Positions 1-6,882 are shown, counted from the first letter of the stretch. The stretch: DNA of 64,000 nucleotides from Bin127 sp965203505 (GCA_965203505.1 OZ241880.1:1922001-1986000); one strand, 5' to 3'. The notes: a model not told the origin generated them from the sequence alone. A program made the numbers and translations.

Positions 1-209
1 CCGTTGGTGTCATCGTTGGCAGACATACCGGCGATGTTGGCGTCGTTCCTGATCGCCATGTGGTAGGTGTTGCCGCCGGACATCGGCACGTCTGCCCATT
101 CCCAGCCGAACAAGCCGGTGTAGAAGGTTTTGGCTCCATGCGGATCAGGCGTTGCAAGGTCGAACCAGATTGGATTGCCTTGTAGTTGTGGCATTCTTGT
201 CTGAGTCAT
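1..209 (-). CDS. VOC family protein (glyoxalase/dioxygenase fold), 3' part cut by window edge
   Basis: The N-terminal 69 residues are visible and the gene runs out of the window. The chain begins MTQTRMPQLQGNPIWFDL, followed by a segment reading ATPDPHGAKTFYTGLFGWEW, which is the first beta-alpha-beta unit typical of vicinal-oxygen-chelate proteins (a strand WFDLATPD, a helix KTFYTGLFG, then W). The start at 209 is an ATG preceded by an AAGG-like ribosome site; a second in-frame ATG lies five codons in. VOC proteins with this opening are mostly uncharacterised stress or metabolism proteins, so no substrate can be given. The fold assignment is firm; the function is unknown. Confidence 0.8.
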   Translation of the reverse strand, partial: MTQTRMPQLQGNPIWFDLATPDPHGAKTFYTGLFGWEWADVPMSGGNTYHMAIRNDANIAGMSANDDTN

Positions 210-323
210 TTCGTTTGCTCTACCTTAGTTAGTCCTAACCCATTTAATCACCTCAACATGACTGCATCACACTGGCAGTGACATCTTTGACACACCCCAT
301 AACACGCCAGGGAAGCCATGAAA

Positions 324-632
324 TCACCGACGACGCAACTGATCTTCCTGTTCCCACAATTTCTCAGTGTCAGGATCCATCAAGAGTTGTACCAGAACAC
401 CAAGCTGCGTATTTACAAGATCTTCTTGATACTGCGTCAAACTACCCTTTGATCTTTCGAACTGAAATAGAGCAGTAACATGCTGAATGAACAATTCTCT
501 CACGCCCTTCCGCTCTTGATCGCTTAAGGGTGACACGGCCATGCCGAACGCGGCGACCACAATGGAATGAGTCGTTCTTGTCACTCGATCAGCGTCTTTG
601 ACCGAGATCATGCCTGTGTTAGATTTGAACAT
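324..632 (-). CDS. hypothetical protein, 102 aa
   Basis: I do not recognise this protein. It is soluble, has no membrane segment or signal peptide and looks largely helical (ERKGVRELFIQHVTALFQFE, then a second helix-rich part ending in EQEDQLRRR). The start at 632 is well supported because AAGGTGA stands seven bases before the ATG. It ends 52 bases before the left target repeat of the IS1595-type element and points away from it. A short open frame on the opposite strand (278-478) overlaps it and is judged a shadow. Confidence 0.6.
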   Translation of the reverse strand: MFKSNTGMISVKDADRVTRTTHSIVVAAFGMAVSPLSDQERKGVRELFIQHVTALFQFERSKGSLTQYQEDLVNTQLGVLVQLLMDPDTEKLWEQEDQLRRR

Positions 633-683
633 GGAGTTTCACCTTACCTAAGCCGCTAGTTCGCGCTTGAGCGTTTCATCTCT

Positions 684-691
684 TAAGCGAA
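684..691. repeat. target-site duplication, left copy (TAAGCGAA)
   Basis: The eight bases TAAGCGAA directly abut the left terminal inverted repeat at 692 and recur directly abutting the right one at 4034-4041. An 8-bp duplication is what IS1595-family transposases are known to make. Confidence 0.85.
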
Positions 692-714
692 GGGAACGTT
701 TTAGGAGATTACCC
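692..714 (+). repeat. left terminal inverted repeat of IS1595-family element
   Basis: This is a 23-bp sequence beginning GGGAACGTTTTAGGAG and ending TTACCC. Its exact reverse complement lies at 4011-4033 with no mismatch. The stop codon of the innermost passenger gene (709-711) lies inside it. Confidence 0.9.
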
Positions 715-981
715 AGACTGAGGCCAAAAACGGAGAACAGCGGTGACTATCGCCGAGACAACTACCAACCCGGCTCCACCCCACACTACGATCATCGCGT
801 ATTTGGCTTCCACAATTTCTTTTCTGACGTCCGAAATTTTAGTTCTGACGTTCTCGACTTCTGTTTTGGTAGCAAACGATTCGGCACGACCTTCAAGACG
901 TGCAAGTCCAGTGCGGAGGTCGTCCAGCTGCGCCACATGGTGGTGTGAGAATTCAGGTGAATTGCTAGACCTGTTGTCCAC
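709..981 (-). CDS. coiled-coil protein with C-terminal membrane helix, 90 aa (transposon passenger)
   Basis: Residues about 15-58 form a charged heptad-like helix (AQLDDLRTGLARLEG through VRTKISDVRKEIVEAK) and residues about 60-83 form one hydrophobic membrane helix (AMIVVWGGAGLVVVSAIVTAV). The protein therefore probably sits in the membrane with an N-terminal cytoplasmic coiled coil, as in small DUF1640-like or XhlA-like proteins, though neither name can be proven here. The GTG start at 981 has GGGAGA upstream and lies inside the end of the preceding gene (965-1258), so the two are translationally coupled. Its stop codon overlaps the left end of the transposon. Confidence 0.65.
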   Translation of the reverse strand: MDNRSSNSPEFSHHHVAQLDDLRTGLARLEGRAESFATKTEVENVRTKISDVRKEIVEAKYAMIVVWGGAGLVVVSAIVTAVLRFWPQSG

Positions 982-1258
982 GTTTCATCTCCCGCGTCTC
1001 TTCCAACCAGCGCCAAAGCGTAGCGTCGAAGTACCCTGAATGGGACCCGTTTAACTTGAAAACGACGCCTTCGCGAATCTTCTCCTGATCATCCATCAGC
1101 AGCAACGGGCGGCTTAAACCAATCGGATCGTCTATGTACGAGCGGATGAGGAAAACGTGGGTTGATATTGGATGCACTTCACCCAGCTGCTGTGCTGCGT
1201 TTTCTGCAGCGACTTGTTCCGCAATGGGCGAATCGAAAATGACTATGAAAATGTTCAT
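965..1258 (-). CDS. hypothetical protein, 97 aa (transposon passenger)
   Basis: The sequence starts with a strand-like hydrophobic stretch (MNIFIVIFDSP) and has a helical amphipathic middle and a Trp-containing end (LWRWLEETREMKRG). It has the look of a small alpha/beta protein with no signal peptide. I do not recognise a family. It is the first gene of a two-gene minus-strand operon and overlaps the start of the coiled-coil membrane gene by 17 bases. Both genes lie inside the IS1595 element and are transcribed away from the transposase. Confidence 0.6.
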   Translation of the reverse strand: MNIFIVIFDSPIAEQVAAENAAQQLGEVHPISTHVFLIRSYIDDPIGLSRPLLLMDDQEKIREGVVFKLNGSHSGYFDATLWRWLEETREMKRGQQV

Positions 1259-1408
1259 GGTTCGATATCCCGCATGGAGCCCTCACTTGTTCATCGCTCA
1301 ATCTTGAATCTAGAAAACACTATACCCCTGATTCTATGCTCGCTCGCGCGTTTCGGCGAACGCCTTGTCCTGAGCGCGGGAATATGGTAGTGTGGCGGAC
1401 ATGAGAAA

Positions 1409-1427
1409 CGCCCTGTCGGTCAGGGCG
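1409..1427 (+). other. hairpin in the transposase leader
   Basis: The bases CGCCCTG and CAGGGCG form a seven-base stem around the loop TCGGT, about 40 bases upstream of the transposase start. Leader hairpins in insertion sequences often limit translation from transcripts that enter from outside; that role is an inference here. Confidence 0.4.
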
Positions 1428-1467
1428 CTCTCGCGAATTCGACGCTGTGACGACTGAGGGCCTCAAC

Positions 1468-2511
1468 ATGCCTCATCGTATCGTCGACTTCAATCCTGAG
1501 CGTATCACGCCTTGTCCGTTCTGCGCCAGCCACGAACCTGATTTTTGCGAAAAGCCGCCAAGTTACCCAGATTCGGGTAAACTGTTTCCTAAATTGCTCG
1601 CTAGGAAACAGGAACTCAGCATCGTCGAAGCCGTTGATCTGTTCAAAAACGAAGAGACGGCGGAGAAATGGTTCATGTCCCAGCGTTGGCCCGACGGACC
1701 GCAATGTCCCGAATGTTTCTCCTCGAACGTGCAGACGCGGGCGTCTCGCAAGCCTCAGCCTTATCGCTGCCGTGACTGTCGTCTCGATTTCTCAGTAAAG
1801 AGTCACACTCTCATGCACGGCTCGAAGCTGCCGTTTAGAACGTGGGGAATGGCCCTCTATCTTCTGACGATCCATCCCAAGGGTGTTTCCAGCGCCCAGC
1901 TCTCTAAGGACCTAGGGATCACCAAGAAGTCAGCATGGCATCTGGCCCATCGCATACGCGAGACGTGGCTCGACGAGAGTTCTATCTTCGCCGGCGAGGT
2001 CGAAGTGGACGAGACATACGTCGGTGGTCTCGAACGCAACAAACATGGACGCAAAAAGCTCCGGGCCGGTCGTGGAGGCGTGGGCAAGACCGCGGTGATC
2101 GGAGCCCGTGAACGGGAGAGCGGGAATGTCTACGCCGAAGTCATCGACCGCACCGACGCTCGAACTCTCCAGACATTCGTGCATCTCACGACGTTCAAAG
2201 ATGCTCTGGTCTACACCGACGACGCAGCGCAGTACTTGGGAATCAACCGTCGCCACGACTCGGTCAAGCACAGTCGAGGTCAGTACGTCAAGGGCGCGGT
2301 TTCGACCAAGGGCATCGAGTCGTTCTGGGCGATGCTGCAACGAGGGCACAAGGGCACCTATCACTCGATGAGCCCCAAGCACCTGCATCGGTACGTCAAC
2401 GAGTTTTCAGGTCGTCACAACGGGCGTATGCTTGACACCGAGGAACAGATGTCCGAAATGGTCGCCGCGATGGAGGGTCGTAGGCTCACGTTTGCCGACT
2501 TGACTGCTTGA
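1468..2511 (+). CDS. IS1595 family transposase (ISXO2-like DDE)
   Basis: This 347-residue protein catalyses movement of the surrounding element. An N-terminal zinc-binding region holds the Cys pairs CPFC (residues 16-19), CPEC and CRDC. A helical linker follows (LSKDLGITKKSAWHLAHRIRE, DNA-binding like) and then the ISXO2-type catalytic domain: D181 in VDETYVGG, D251 in YTDDAAQY, and E284 in GIESFWA followed by the family block RGHKGTYHSMSPKHLHRYVNEF. The frame is intact. I chose the ATG at 1468 because GAGGG stands just upstream; an in-frame GTG at 1447 would add seven residues. The gene's 3' end overlaps a small opposite-strand gene (2486-2617), so antisense control is possible. Confidence 0.92.
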   Translation: MPHRIVDFNPERITPCPFCASHEPDFCEKPPSYPDSGKLFPKLLARKQELSIVEAVDLFKNEETAEKWFMSQRWPDGPQCPECFSSNVQTRASRKPQPYRCRDCRLDFSVKSHTLMHGSKLPFRTWGMALYLLTIHPKGVSSAQLSKDLGITKKSAWHLAHRIRETWLDESSIFAGEVEVDETYVGGLERNKHGRKKLRAGRGGVGKTAVIGARERESGNVYAEVIDRTDARTLQTFVHLTTFKDALVYTDDAAQYLGINRRHDSVKHSRGQYVKGAVSTKGIESFWAMLQRGHKGTYHSMSPKHLHRYVNEFSGRHNGRMLDTEEQMSEMVAAMEGRRLTFADLTA

Positions 2512-2617
2512 TCGACTCTTCCATCCGGTTCACGAGCCGAGTAGCATTTGCGAGTTCGCGTTCTTTTCGTGCGATCTCGATTTCCAAAAGACGCTGGACG
2601 ACGCTAGAATGGCCCAT
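2486..2617 (-). CDS. micro-protein, 43 aa, helical (transposon passenger)
   Basis: A complete small frame starts with ATG at 2617, eight bases after a near-perfect ribosome site AAGGAGG. The product begins MGHSSVVQRLLEIEIARKER and continues with a strongly helical charged stretch ending in EESIKQSSRQT, so a short coiled coil is likely. It is convergent with the transposase gene and overlaps its last 26 bases, so its transcript would be antisense to the transposase 3' end. The strength of the ribosome site is the main reason to believe it. No family is recognised. Confidence 0.55.
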   Translation of the reverse strand: MGHSSVVQRLLEIEIARKERELANATRLVNRMEESIKQSSRQT

Positions 2618-2640
2618 AAGGAAGGCCTCCTTGATGCATT

Positions 2641-2662
2641 GCCCCCAGTTCCCGCTGGGGGC
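2641..2662 (-). promoter_or_regulatory. GC-rich hairpin in the 5' leader of the 43-aa micro-gene
   Basis: GCCCCCAG and CTGGGGGC form an eight-base stem around a six-base loop, 24 bases upstream of the micro-gene start at 2617. There is no run of T after it on either strand, so a terminator is unlikely. It could shield the ribosome site or stabilise the transcript. Confidence 0.4.
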
Positions 2663-2837
2663 TACTCATTTGTTGAACGTTTCCATGATACGCCTGCTAT
2701 GGTGTAAGCAGCTACTCCACTGCGTTTGATCCGCCCGGACACAACGAGGAACGGGGCGCGCCGCGCCCCTTCGTCGGTTACGTTCGGGCAGCGGTTGGAG
2801 TAGCTAACGACCTCCGTCCTCGCCGCGAGGGGGCATC

Positions 2838-3425
2838 ATGCTCACCCAACTTCTGACCGCCGTAGCCGCGTTCGCCATTTTTTCGGCAGTCTCGTGCGGG
2901 AACGACAGTTACATCGACCCCAGCTACGACGGCGAGACGCAATACAACGAGCATATCGTCTCGAACTACAACGAAACTCCGACAGTCGACAACTGCCATG
3001 CCAAGGCTGTTCACAGCTATATGGACCGCAACGCGACTCTGGTCGACAGGCTTGAAGACATCTTGATCCGTCTGGACGATCTCATAGAACGAGGCATCCG
3101 CCACCCTGAATTGTTGGACCCCGGCGTCGAGTGGACAATAGAGTTCGGCGGCATCGCGGAGGAGCTCACAACGTGGATGGAAGAGTATGGCGAGATGAAA
3201 GTGCCGATTCCGATGTATCACATGCACAACTACAACCTGTTGTCATTCGTCCACGTCATGAAGTGGAAAACGGATTTAGCTCAATGGCTGCTCGACGGGA
3301 GCAGGACTCAAGAATCTCTCGGAGATACGCTGACTCGTGAGAATGAATGGGCGCCTAAGGTGCAGGTCGAGTGGGGGAACTACCGATTCACATGCGGCGA
3401 AATCTACGACGGGTATAAAGAGTGA
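2838..3425 (+). CDS. predicted lipoprotein, 195 aa (transposon passenger)
   Basis: The N-terminus is a short signal peptide (MLTQLLTAVAAFAIFSAVSC) with a lipobox-like AVSC at residues 17-20, so the mature protein is probably lipid-anchored on the outer face of the membrane. The rest is acidic, rich in Tyr, Asn, Glu and Asp, and helical (DRNATLVDRLEDILIRLDDL), with two further Cys (C53 in DNCHAK and one near the end in FTCGE) that could form a disulfide. I know no matching family. GAGGGGG upstream of the ATG is a good ribosome site. It is the first of two lipoprotein genes inside the transposon, 43 bases before the second. Confidence 0.65.
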   Translation: MLTQLLTAVAAFAIFSAVSCGNDSYIDPSYDGETQYNEHIVSNYNETPTVDNCHAKAVHSYMDRNATLVDRLEDILIRLDDLIERGIRHPELLDPGVEWTIEFGGIAEELTTWMEEYGEMKVPIPMYHMHNYNLLSFVHVMKWKTDLAQWLLDGSRTQESLGDTLTRENEWAPKVQVEWGNYRFTCGEIYDGYKE

Positions 3426-3468
3426 TCCCGCGAAACTGCTCAGCAGGAACAGAAAGGCAGTGTCACAG

Positions 3469-3813
3469 ATGAAGCTCAAGACAATAGTTGCATACATAGC
3501 GATCATCGCGGTTTCAGGGCTGATCGCCGCTTGCACGACAGCGGATCAGGAGCGCATCGCCACGACCATAGCAGAGGACGAAAGCGTACAGGATCAACTC
3601 ATCGCCATCGGGCACGTACTCGAAACCCGCGAAGCCGAATATACGCCGACTCCCGTGTCAGAGTCGACAGATCAGAACTCGGATGCCCCGAAAACCGACA
3701 ACAATGCAGGTCCTCCCGACTTCCATCTGACGGTGACGGCCCACGCCGAAGAGTGCGGGACAGACCCTCTTGAAATGTCCTTCGAATGTCTGACTGCTGG
3801 AATGAGGCAATAG
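3469..3813 (+). CDS. predicted lipoprotein, 114 aa (transposon passenger)
   Basis: The product starts MKLKTIVAYIAIIAVSGLIA followed by AC, a good lipobox (LIAAC), so it is a membrane-anchored secreted protein. The mature part is a low-complexity acidic segment with TPTPVSEST and two Cys near the C-terminus (EECGTD, FECLTAG) that may pair. The start at 3469 is chosen because the signal peptide begins there; the frame is open further upstream without a signal. It follows the first lipoprotein gene and the two probably form one transcript. Function unknown. Confidence 0.6.
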   Translation: MKLKTIVAYIAIIAVSGLIAACTTADQERIATTIAEDESVQDQLIAIGHVLETREAEYTPTPVSESTDQNSDAPKTDNNAGPPDFHLTVTAHAEECGTDPLEMSFECLTAGMRQ

Positions 3814-3850
3814 ATGAACCATTGAGTTCGAGAAGATATACTGTCCCGCA

Positions 3851-3994
3851 ATGTCTTCCAAGAAAAACAAAGCAGGCCGTCCCTCGTTGAAGATGCCGCC
3901 CGGCATTCCCGACTCCCCTGAAAACGTCGCTCGATCCATCATGCGACGCCCGCCGAAAAAGAACTGGCGGTACCTCAAAGACAAACGTTCATAA
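3851..3994 (+). CDS. micro-protein, 47 aa, basic (transposon passenger)
   Basis: A complete frame reads MSSKKNKAGRPSLKMPPGIP and continues DSPENVARSIMRRPPKKNW to RYLKDKRS. It is strongly basic, with an internal PPGIPDSPENVAR block that looks like a conserved motif, not random translation. I have seen similar small basic proteins with a proline-rich PxPIPDTPEN block in bacterial genomes but cannot name a family from memory with confidence. The ribosome site is weak. It lies between the second lipoprotein gene and the right transposon end, and could bind nucleic acid or an acidic partner. Confidence 0.45.
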   Translation: MSSKKNKAGRPSLKMPPGIPDSPENVARSIMRRPPKKNWRYLKDKRS

Positions 3995-4010
3995 TTTCAG
4001 GCATCCGAGC

Positions 4011-4033
4011 GGGTAATCTCCTAAAACGTTCCC
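4011..4033 (-). repeat. right terminal inverted repeat of IS1595-family element
   Basis: Exact reverse complement of 692-714 over all 23 bases; it begins GGGTAATCTCC and ends GTTCCC, followed directly by the target duplication. Confidence 0.9.
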
Positions 4034-4041
4034 TAAGCGAA
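4034..4041. repeat. target-site duplication, right copy (TAAGCGAA)
   Basis: Identical to 684-691 and directly abutting the right inverted repeat. Confidence 0.85.
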
Positions 4042-4170
4042 GTATATCTCTGGCAGGTTGTGTAAAGTGGTTAATTTTCATCACATTTGTCGCATTATCG
4101 CCGCTAGAGATTTGGGTCCGTCTCACTGGTAGGATTGGGTTGCATCCCAGAGCGTCGCTAGGAAAGTCAG

Positions 4171-4647
4171 ATGAACTGGAAAACACTCCTCGCAAACTTC
4201 CAACTAGAGAAAATCAGCCGCAACGCGAGTTTCTTGCAGGTCGAGATCGCCTTCAAGCCCGAAGATCGAGACGCAGCGTGGGAGCTCTACGTCGAGATGC
4301 TCACGAGAATCGTCACCCAACCCCTTCCTGCTGATGCCGGCGACGACAAAACTGCGCTGGACAGCGTCTATTCTCTGTTCGCAACAACCAGAGAAATCCT
4401 ACGTCGTCGAGGAAGAGGAACCATTGAATTTTCCAAGATCGCGATCCCCGTCCTGAATCAAGTGGTTCGACCATTCACCGCCAAATGGCACCGAGAAACT
4501 CTCGCGGGTGCTTTCGACGCGCCCGAAAAACGAGCCGAGTTTCGGAATGAATTAGCTACTCTACAGGCAGACCTCCGCAACTACAACCGCATGCTGGCTG
4601 ACATCGCCGACGTAGAAGACCTTACCGACTTGGAGCGGATCAATTGA
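4171..4647 (+). CDS. hypothetical protein, 158 aa, partner of a TIR-like protein
   Basis: The product starts MNWKTLLANFQLEKISRNAS and is a soluble, mostly helical protein. Blocks that look conserved are DRDAAWELYVEMLTR (residues about 32-46), TALDSVYSLFATTREILRR, VLNQVVRPFTAKWH and the acidic end DIADVEDLTDLE. I recall proteins of this type next to TIR-domain genes in other bacteria, but no function is established that I can name. AGGAAAG precedes the ATG. The next gene starts inside its stop codon (TTGA overlap), so the two are cotranscribed and coupled. A sensor, regulator or antitoxin-like role for the TIR partner is an inference. Confidence 0.7.
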   Translation: MNWKTLLANFQLEKISRNASFLQVEIAFKPEDRDAAWELYVEMLTRIVTQPLPADAGDDKTALDSVYSLFATTREILRRRGRGTIEFSKIAIPVLNQVVRPFTAKWHRETLAGAFDAPEKRAEFRNELATLQADLRNYNRMLADIADVEDLTDLERIN

Positions 4648-5213
4648 TCTTTGACGCTACTCAAACACCTAGACACAACGTATTCGTAAGTTTCCAACAC
4701 GCCGACCAGCACTACAAGGACTTGTTCATCGACATTATGGGAGACGATATTGTCAACAAGTCGGTCGGCAACGGCGATATCGATGACGGCTTGCGTGTGG
4801 ATACTACGCGGATGCAGATTCGCGAAGGATACATTCGACAAGCGTCAGTTACTGTGGTTCTTATCGGTCCGTGCACATGGCAAAGAAAACATGTCGATTG
4901 GGAGATCAGCTACAGTCTCGCTACATCGCAAATCAAACCAACTCGCAACGGTTTACTAGGCATACTCCTGCCCAACCACTCAAGTTATCAAACAGGGCAG
5001 TTCAGTCATAACCTGATTCCACCGAGGCTTTCTGACAACTGTGGCAACAACTCCTCATACGCTCTGATTTACGACTGGTCGTACGATCCTCTTGAAGTCA
5101 AAAATTGGATCGACGCAGCGTTCGACAGGCGATACAGCGTCACCCCGAACAATTCTCGACTGCAATTCGGTCACAATCGAAGCGGTCAGTGTTGGACAGG
5201 ATGGAGTGACTGA
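4644..5213 (+). CDS. TIR-like domain protein (DUF1863/ThsB type)
   Basis: Residues 11-21 read HNVFVSFQHAD, the first strand and loop of a TIR-like fold. The pattern then continues NKSVGNGDIDDGL, IREGYIRQASVTVVLIGPCTW and RKHVDWEISYSL, the blocks of the PF08937 family to which Thoeris ThsB belongs. W86-E87 lie where TIR NADases and cyclases carry their glutamate. The C-terminal half (about 110-189) is Ser/Asn/Tyr rich and less conserved. The TTG start overlaps the stop of the upstream gene and no other good start precedes the fold. TIR proteins of this group make or act on NAD-derived signals in phage defence; whether this one does is inferred from family and pairing. Confidence 0.82.
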   Translation: MIFDATQTPRHNVFVSFQHADQHYKDLFIDIMGDDIVNKSVGNGDIDDGLRVDTTRMQIREGYIRQASVTVVLIGPCTWQRKHVDWEISYSLATSQIKPTRNGLLGILLPNHSSYQTGQFSHNLIPPRLSDNCGNNSSYALIYDWSYDPLEVKNWIDAAFDRRYSVTPNNSRLQFGHNRSGQCWTGWSD

Positions 5214-5220
5214 CCCTTGA

Positions 5221-5246
5221 GCGACCGCCACTTTCGCGACGGTCGC
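5221..5246 (+). terminator. possible hairpin terminator after the TIR pair
   Basis: GCGACCG (5221-5227) pairs with CGGTCGC (5240-5246) eight bases after the TIR stop codon. No T-run follows, so it is only a weak terminator candidate. Confidence 0.3.
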
Positions 5247-5312
5247 AACCCCATCACCGAAGATCAGGGGGAGGTAACTTCATCTTAACACCAACCATTC
5301 GACGGGATCGCG

Positions 5313-5834
5313 TCACGCATCCAACCCTCTCATCATCCCTCGCAGATACTCGATCTGTCCGAGATGCTCCGCCTCTTCGCACAGCAGATGTCCCAGCACC
5401 CACGCGTAGGTGATCGGATCGTAGCGAGGGTGAGTTAGCTCGATCGTGAGATCCGATTCTTGCATCTCGTTGGCGAAGTACTCGGTGGTGCCGTCGCGGA
5501 CGGCTTGGTAGTAGTCCATGATCTTTGGGACATCGAATGCGGGCATCGCCCGGATGTCCTCTGCGGTTAGACCATATCCGTTGCTTGGTTCCTCAACGCC
5601 GCAACGCTTAGCCCATCCGTCGCGATCCCAGATCGAGTCGGAATTGCGTAGTCTAACGTTGACCCAGTTGTCCTCGACGCGGGCCATGTGCCAGACCATC
5701 CAGTCGATGGTGTTCGATTGCAAGGTGGGACGCCAGTGGAGTTCGTCTTCGGAGAGGCCGTCGAGAGCCCTTTTCAATTTGTCGAAGGCCTCGTTCAGGC
5801 CTGAGTCGATGGCTATTAAGAATGGTTGCATCAT
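5313..5834 (-). CDS. DinB family protein (copy 3 of 3)
   Basis: This 173-residue protein has the four-helix DinB/YfiT fold pattern. The N-terminal block GLNEAFDKLKRALDGLSEDEL is followed by IDWMVWHMARVEDNW (first metal His) and the C-terminal block YAWVLGHLLCEEAEHLGQIEYLRGMMRG with two more His. The three His are the known divalent-metal site of the fold; members act as thiol-dependent transferases or hydrolases, and the substrate here is unknown. It is the last of three tandem paralogs, and its start overlaps the stop of the middle copy (ATGA), so the three are one operon. Confidence 0.88.
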   Translation of the reverse strand: MMQPFLIAIDSGLNEAFDKLKRALDGLSEDELHWRPTLQSNTIDWMVWHMARVEDNWVNVRLRNSDSIWDRDGWAKRCGVEEPSNGYGLTAEDIRAMPAFDVPKIMDYYQAVRDGTTEYFANEMQESDLTIELTHPRYDPITYAWVLGHLLCEEAEHLGQIEYLRGMMRGLDA

Positions 5835-6349
5835 TTGTTCATTCCTCTCATCATGCCTCGGAGGTACTCGATCTGTCCGAGGTGTTCAGCCTCTTCGCAC
5901 AACAGACGACCTAAAATTCGAGCGCCAGTCCAGCCGCGAAAGTTGGTGTGTCCGATGACTCTTGCAAGATCATCTTCGCGCATTATGTTCTCGAAGTAGT
6001 CCGATGTTTCCTTGCGGATCGTCCGGTAGTACTCCATCACTTCGGGGACATCGATGGGATCCAGGTCGCGTATCTCATTCATCGTCATTCCTGCACCGGC
6101 GCCGGCATAGGAGATGCCCAAATGCTCGCCCCAGCCGTCGCGGATCCAGATTGGATCCCGGTTTTGAAGTACAACATTGACCAAGTTGTCCTCAACACGC
6201 GCCATGTGCCAGACCATCCAATCGATGGAGTTGGCGTGCAGTGTTGGTTGCCACCGCAATTCGTCGTCCGACAACCCGTCCAAAGCCCGAATTAGCTTGT
6301 CAAACGCTTCGTTCAGGCCCGAATCAATGACGACCAAAAACGGTTGCAT
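5831..6349 (-). CDS. DinB family protein (copy 2 of 3)
   Basis: A 172-residue paralog close to the copy downstream (shared MQPFL...IDSGLNEAFDKL and EEAEHLGQIEYLRGMMRG). The first His lies in VWHMARVED and the last in AEHLGQ, but the middle block reads ARILGRLLCEEAEH, so the His of the GHLL motif is replaced by Arg. One of the three expected metal ligands is therefore missing, which may change or abolish metal binding. The frame is open far upstream to 6754, but that part is a shadow of the next gene; the ATG at 6349 gives the family's usual length. Confidence 0.85.
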   Translation of the reverse strand: MQPFLVVIDSGLNEAFDKLIRALDGLSDDELRWQPTLHANSIDWMVWHMARVEDNLVNVVLQNRDPIWIRDGWGEHLGISYAGAGAGMTMNEIRDLDPIDVPEVMEYYRTIRKETSDYFENIMREDDLARVIGHTNFRGWTGARILGRLLCEEAEHLGQIEYLRGMMRGMNK

Positions 6350-6363
6350 ATCGCGTGCTCTGC

Positions 6364-6882
6364 TCAACCGTCCAACCCGCGCATCATCCCGCGCAGGTAG
6401 GCGATCTGTCCTAGATGCTGAGCTTCTTCGACTAGGATGTGCCCTAACACCCATGCGCCGCTGACGGCAACTTTGCGGCGGGGGTGGTAGAAGGTCTTCT
6501 CCAGGTCTTCCACTGGCATCTCGTCTAAGTGGACCAAAGTCACACGGCGAGCTTCGCGGTAGTAATCCATCATCTCGTTGATGTCCGTCTTGGGCATCGC
6601 CCGCATCTTTTCGGCTGAGTCTTCGCGTCCGTAGTCGTCTGGGTCCATGCCAAAGTGCTTGTACCATCCGTTCTTTACCCAGATGTCGTCGTCTTGGCGT
6701 AGGACAAGATTTACCCATCGGTCTTCCACGCGTGCCATGTGCCAGACGATCCACTCGATGAAATTGGCGTGGAGAGCGGGTTGGTATCGCAACTCGTCTT
6801 CCGTAAGGCCGTCTAGGACCTTTTCGAGCCCTTCCATGTATTCGATTAATCCGCTGCGGACTGCGTCCTTGAAATCTGGCAT
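6364..6882 (-). CDS. DinB family protein (copy 1 of 3)
   Basis: First gene of the three-gene DinB operon, 172 residues. It is the most divergent copy but keeps all three candidate metal His: VWHMARVED, LGHILVEEAQH and EEAQHLGQIAYLRGMMRG. AGGAG stands eight bases before the ATG. The gap to the next copy is 14 bases. Three adjacent genes with different loops around the active-site mouth suggest repeated duplication with change of substrate, not simple dosage. Confidence 0.87.
   Translation of the reverse strand: MPDFKDAVRSGLIEYMEGLEKVLDGLTEDELRYQPALHANFIEWIVWHMARVEDRWVNLVLRQDDDIWVKNGWYKHFGMDPDDYGREDSAEKMRAMPKTDINEMMDYYREARRVTLVHLDEMPVEDLEKTFYHPRRKVAVSGAWVLGHILVEEAQHLGQIAYLRGMMRGLDG

Larger units (their letters stand above)
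692..4033 (+). mobile_element. IS1595-family transposon with passenger genes, 3342 bp
   Basis: The element is bounded by perfect 23-bp inverted repeats (692-714 and 4011-4033) and an 8-bp direct target duplication TAAGCGAA on both outer sides, so both ends are defined to the base. It carries one IS1595-family (ISXO2-like) transposase at 1468-2511. It also carries genes not needed for transposition: two minus-strand genes at 709-1258, two lipoprotein genes at 2838-3813, and two micro-genes at 2486-2617 and 3851-3994. A plain IS1595 copy is near 1 kb, so over 2 kb is cargo. Intact ends, an intact transposase and a perfect target repeat suggest a recent insertion. IS1595-family members with passenger genes are known; this cargo I do not recognise. 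Confidence 0.9.

Noticed and set aside
692..5213. A single island joining the IS1595 element and the TIR pair
   Set aside because: The right inverted repeat and target duplication end the element at 4033-4041, before the TIR pair, so the pair is not its cargo.
6350..6754. Upstream extension of the middle DinB frame
   Set aside because: The added residues are Arg/Ser/Pro rich and lie over the coding region of the preceding DinB gene in another frame.
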